The notes beneath the pieces were generated by a model. That model was given only the letters and a program-made list of their open reading frames with translations, was not told the DNA's origin and did not search any database. 56,978 nt of DNA from positions 1-56,978 of the forward strand of contig JAICUF010000006.1 of the NCBI GenBank assembly GCA_025935995.1, read 5' to 3'. This DNA is from Gemmatimonadales bacterium (GTDB lineage Bacteria > Gemmatimonadota > Gemmatimonadetes > Gemmatimonadales > GWC2-71-9). The translations under genes and the position numbers were made by a program. Positions 54,616 through 56,978 of the stretch are shown piece after piece (position 1 is the stretch's first letter; every line of letters begins with the position of its first letter).

Positions 54616-54963
54616 ATGCCGACTCTCGACGACCTCTTCGCCGCCCTTGCCGGCACCGTACGGGCCGGCGCGAGCGCGCGCGGATTCGAGGAGCGACCGG
54701 GAACGGCCGAACCGGGACCGTTCGGCGCGCGGACGGCGCGATGGCGGCGCGCGACGGCCGAGCTGGCACTCGCCTGGGATCCGCGCGAGCAGTGGGTCAG
54801 CTTCGAATTCCGACCGGCGCCCGAGCGCCCACCCGCGATCGAATGGACCGGCACCCTCTCGGACCGCTATACCGGCCGCGACGTCACGGAGGCGGATATC
54901 CGGGACCTGCAGGGCGACCTGCAGCGGATTCTGGACGCGGTATGGGCGCGGGACGCGCGGTGA
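54616..54963 (+). CDS. Unknown protein, 115 residues
   Basis: A small, charged, soluble protein: an N-terminal helix (LDDLFAALAGTVRAG), a middle with TAELALAWDPREQWVSFEFR that looks like beta-strands, and a C-terminal helix (DIRDLQGDLQRILDAVW). No family recognised. It overlaps the next gene by 4 nt (GTGA), so it is coupled to the exported protein. Confidence 0.6.
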   Translation: MPTLDDLFAALAGTVRAGASARGFEERPGTAEPGPFGARTARWRRATAELALAWDPREQWVSFEFRPAPERPPAIEWTGTLSDRYTGRDVTEADIRDLQGDLQRILDAVWARDAR

Positions 54964-55628
54964 CGTCCGCTTCCGGAGCTCGGGTGGCCATCTCCCGGTG
55001 GGCGCTTGCCCTCCTGTCGATCGTCTTCCTCCCTCGTGCCCTGGCGGCGCAGTCCGACAGCGGGTGGCGCGTGGTGGCGGACCCGCCCGCAGGGGCCGGC
55101 TCACCCATGGAATTCGCGCGGATGCCGCCGGGCTGGCATGCCACGGCCAGTTCGACCGCGCTTGCCTGCAACCCGGCGAACACCTGGGCGGGTGCGGACT
55201 CGCTGGAATCGGTCGTCTATCTCTTCTCGGCCGAGCCGGGGACGGGGGCGGGGCTCTTCATCGGGGGCCGCGCGCTGGGGACCGCGGAGGCGCATTATGT
55301 CGCCTTCGTCGTCGGTCCCGACGGCCGGTACCGCATCACGCGCCGAAAGGCGGGCGTCACGACCGATCTCGTCCCGTGGCGGGCGAGTACCGCGATTCCG
55401 CGGCATCCCGGAGGGCAGGGGAATGTCCGCCTCGTCCTGGCCATCCACGCCGACAGCACCGACGTAGTCTTTGCCGTGAACGATACGGTCGTCGCGACGC
55501 TGCCGCGCGTCGCCGCCGATCCGGCGGGCGTCGTGGGATTCAGGGCGGAGCGGGGCACCAGCGCGCACATCGCCACGCTCGAGATCGGCGGGCGCAACGT
55601 GGCGCCAGTGCCGCCCGGCGCGACCTGA
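54960..55628 (+). CDS. Exported DUF1080/laminin-G-like domain protein
   Basis: A 222-residue protein with a signal peptide (ends near ALAAQ) and a beta-rich domain: FIGGRALGTAEAHYVAFVVGPDGRYRITRR and VRLVLAIHADSTDVVFAVNDTVVATL, then GVVGFRAERGTSAHIATLEI. This pattern resembles concanavalin-like (LamG/DUF1080) jelly rolls. Enzymatic residues are not evident, so a binding role is possible. The start is GTG. It ends 2 nt before the MgtC gene. Confidence 0.6.
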   Translation: MTSASGARVAISRWALALLSIVFLPRALAAQSDSGWRVVADPPAGAGSPMEFARMPPGWHATASSTALACNPANTWAGADSLESVVYLFSAEPGTGAGLFIGGRALGTAEAHYVAFVVGPDGRYRITRRKAGVTTDLVPWRASTAIPRHPGGQGNVRLVLAIHADSTDVVFAVNDTVVATLPRVAADPAGVVGFRAERGTSAHIATLEIGGRNVAPVPPGAT

Positions 55629-55630
55629 AC

Positions 55631-56167
55631 GTGGCGGTCGATCCGGTCCTGGCCGTGGGAGGCTTTGCGGAAGTCGCGCGGCGGCTGGTGGTGGCCATGC
55701 TGATCGGCTGCGCGCTGGGCATCAACCGAGACCTCCGGAACAAGCCCGCCGGCCTTCGCACGCACGCGCTCGTCTCGCTGGGCTCGGCGCTCATCGTGAT
55801 CGCCAGCATCGTGGTCGCGCACACCGTGACGCCGCCCGATGCGGGCAGCGTCCTCCGCACGGTCCAGGGCGTGATGACCGGGATCGGGTTCCTGGGAGGG
55901 GGCGTCATCCTCCGCGACCGCGAAACGCAGAGCGTGACCGGCCTGACCACGGCGGCGACGATCTGGATTTCGGCCTGCCTCGGGCTCACCTGCGGAGCCG
56001 GGCAGTGGCGGGTGGCGCTGCTTGCCGTGGCGATCACGCTCGTGGTGCTCATCTTCGGCGGCCCGGTGGAGCAGGCGATCTATGCGCGGCTGCGGCCGGA
56101 CGGCGATCCGGCCCACCGGAGTCCCCGCACGGCGGGCCGGCGGGCCACCGACCGGATGCGCGAGTAG
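55631..56167 (+). CDS. MgtC/SapB family membrane protein
   Basis: A 178-residue inner-membrane protein: four to five helices with the family core GINRDLRNKPAGLRTHALVSLGSAL near residue 32 and GIGFLGGGVILRD near residue 80, then GLTTAATIWISACLGL. MgtC proteins affect F-ATPase and Mg2+ homeostasis in pathogens; the role in this lineage is unknown. The start is GTG, 2 nt after the preceding stop, so translation is likely coupled. Confidence 0.85.
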   Translation: MAVDPVLAVGGFAEVARRLVVAMLIGCALGINRDLRNKPAGLRTHALVSLGSALIVIASIVVAHTVTPPDAGSVLRTVQGVMTGIGFLGGGVILRDRETQSVTGLTTAATIWISACLGLTCGAGQWRVALLAVAITLVVLIFGGPVEQAIYARLRPDGDPAHRSPRTAGRRATDRMRE

Positions 56168-56179
56168 GCGCGAGCCTCC

Positions 56180-56488
56180 GTGGACGCCGAACGGATTTAC
56201 GCCGTGGTGCGGCGCATCCCGAAGGGCCGGGTCGCCACGTACGGCCAGATCGCGCGGCTCGCGGGGCTCGAGCGCCATGCGCGCCAGGTCGGCTATGCAC
56301 TGAATCGCCTGTCCGACGACACCGACGTCCCCTGGCACCGCGTGATCAACGCGCAGGGCGGGATTTCTCCGCGCGCGATCCCGGACGACGGTCGCTACCA
56401 GCGGATCCTGCTCGCGGGAGAGGGCGTGCGATTCACGCCGGCGGGGCGCGTCCCGCTCGAGCGCTATCAATGGAAGGGAGCGACGTGA
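56180..56488 (+). CDS. Alkyltransferase-like (ATL) DNA-repair protein
   Basis: A 102-residue protein with the MGMT C-terminal fold: RIPKGRVATYGQIARLAGLERHARQVGYALNRL, then PWHRVINAQGGIS. In true alkyltransferases the second motif is PCHRV and the Cys takes the alkyl group; here Trp replaces it, which is the ATL signature. ATLs bind O6-alkylguanine and hand it to nucleotide-excision repair. The start is GTG. It overlaps the DinB-family gene (GTGATC at its end). Confidence 0.88.
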   Translation: MDAERIYAVVRRIPKGRVATYGQIARLAGLERHARQVGYALNRLSDDTDVPWHRVINAQGGISPRAIPDDGRYQRILLAGEGVRFTPAGRVPLERYQWKGAT

Positions 56489-56978
56489 TCACGAGACCGG
56501 AGCCTTCGGAGTACGCCCCGTACTATGGCCGCTACATCGAGGAGGCGTGGGCCGCCGGCGGCGACCCCGTCGCCCTGATGAAGTCGCAGCTCGAGTCCAC
56601 CGGCGCCCTGTTCGACGGCGTGAGCGAGGAGCGGAGCACCTATCGCTACGCGCCGGGCAAGTGGAGCATCCGCGAAGTTGCCGGGCACCTGATCGACACC
56701 GAGCGGATCTTCAGCTGCCGCGCGCTCCGCCTCGCGCGGGGCGACCGCGCGCATCTGCCAGGATTCGACGAGAACGAGTTCGTGGCGGCGGCGAACTTCG
56801 ACGCGCGGCCGCTCCGGTCGCTGACCGAGGAGTGGCGCTACGCGCGGCGGGCAACCATCGCCCTCTTCGAAGGGCTCGCCGAGGAGACCTTGCCGCTCAC
56901 CGGCATCGCGAGCGACGGTCCGATGAGCGCTCGGGCGCTGGCGTGGATCATCCCGGGACACGAGCGGCATCACGCCGA
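56485..56978 (+). CDS. DinB-family protein, N-terminal part (cut by window edge)
   Basis: The first 164 residues; the gene runs off the right edge. The DinB four-helix bundle pattern is visible: YRYAPGKWSIREVAGHLIDTERIFSCRALRLARG (first metal His in GHLID) and a later IIPGHERHHA. Members bind a metal and often act as thiol-dependent transferases. The start is GTG at 56485 in a GTGA overlap with the ATL gene; an in-frame ATG at 56470 would add five residues. Confidence 0.85.
   Translation, partial: MITRPEPSEYAPYYGRYIEEAWAAGGDPVALMKSQLESTGALFDGVSEERSTYRYAPGKWSIREVAGHLIDTERIFSCRALRLARGDRAHLPGFDENEFVAAANFDARPLRSLTEEWRYARRATIALFEGLAEETLPLTGIASDGPMSARALAWIIPGHERHHA

Overview
The window is a gene-dense, very GC-rich stretch of a bacterial chromosome with almost no intergenic DNA and many ATGA/GTGA/TGATG start-stop overlaps. 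Gene content suggests a member of the Gemmatimonadota or a relative: a GWxTD-domain lipoprotein, SUF genes followed by a bacilliredoxin, mnmG-parA-parB joined to an M23 peptidase and a bactofilin, DUF1080 and fucosidase genes, and outer-membrane proteins with Sec, lipoprotein and Tat signals. The phylum call is inference from gene content; no rRNA or other phylogenetic marker was used. I saw no rRNA, tRNA, CRISPR array, insertion sequence or prophage.

Region 1 (1-10.6 kb) is a sugar-scavenging island. A leftward operon carries a DUF1080 lipoprotein, an MFS transporter and a Gfo/Idh/MocA oxidoreductase that runs off the left edge. A divergent pair encodes an alkaline-phosphatase-superfamily enzyme and a GH29 fucosidase. 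A second leftward operon carries a sodium:solute symporter, a sugar nucleotidyltransferase, a GHMP sugar kinase, an Smr-domain protein and a GH20 hexosaminidase. Together they could trim glycans, import sugars and activate them to NDP-sugars. Region 2 (10.7-15.6 kb) is housekeeping and accessory: VOC protein, threonine aldolase, ankyrin protein, DUF892 protein, HELTH-motif protein, AI-2E-family transporter and an acyltransferase.

Region 3 (15.6-25.9 kb) is a long leftward run: mnmG, two perfect parS sites, parA, parB, an M23 peptidase, a bactofilin, then a BMP-type nucleoside ABC importer interrupted by a Nif3 gene. It links chromosome segregation to cell-shape genes and suggests that the chromosome origin may be near. 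Next to it (about 25,995-26,345) is the wreck of a 1-Cys peroxiredoxin gene. Region 4 (26.4-35.3 kb) is the SUF iron-sulfur operon (sufR-like regulator, sufB, C, D, S, sufU), followed by a bacilliredoxin, a small protein and an ABC-2 exporter. A strong promoter with an overlapping inverted repeat lies in front of the regulator.

Region 5 (35.4-48.6 kb) holds a divergent peptide deformylase, a patatin-barrel protein, a seven-iron-type ferredoxin, a thioesterase/alpha-beta-hydrolase fusion, ribonuclease D, a SufT-like protein, a beta-lactamase-fold hydrolase, a matrixin-like protease, an MMPL exporter and DNA polymerase I. Region 6 (48.6-57 kb) holds the GWxTD lipoprotein, a soluble Ser/Thr kinase overlapping pyrE, a run of small unknown genes (one with an EF-hand), a histidine phosphatase, a small beta-barrel, MgtC/SapB, an alkyltransferase-like protein and a DinB-family protein cut by the right edge. 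Several promoters put the -10 box only 7-9 nt before the start codon, which suggests leaderless transcripts.
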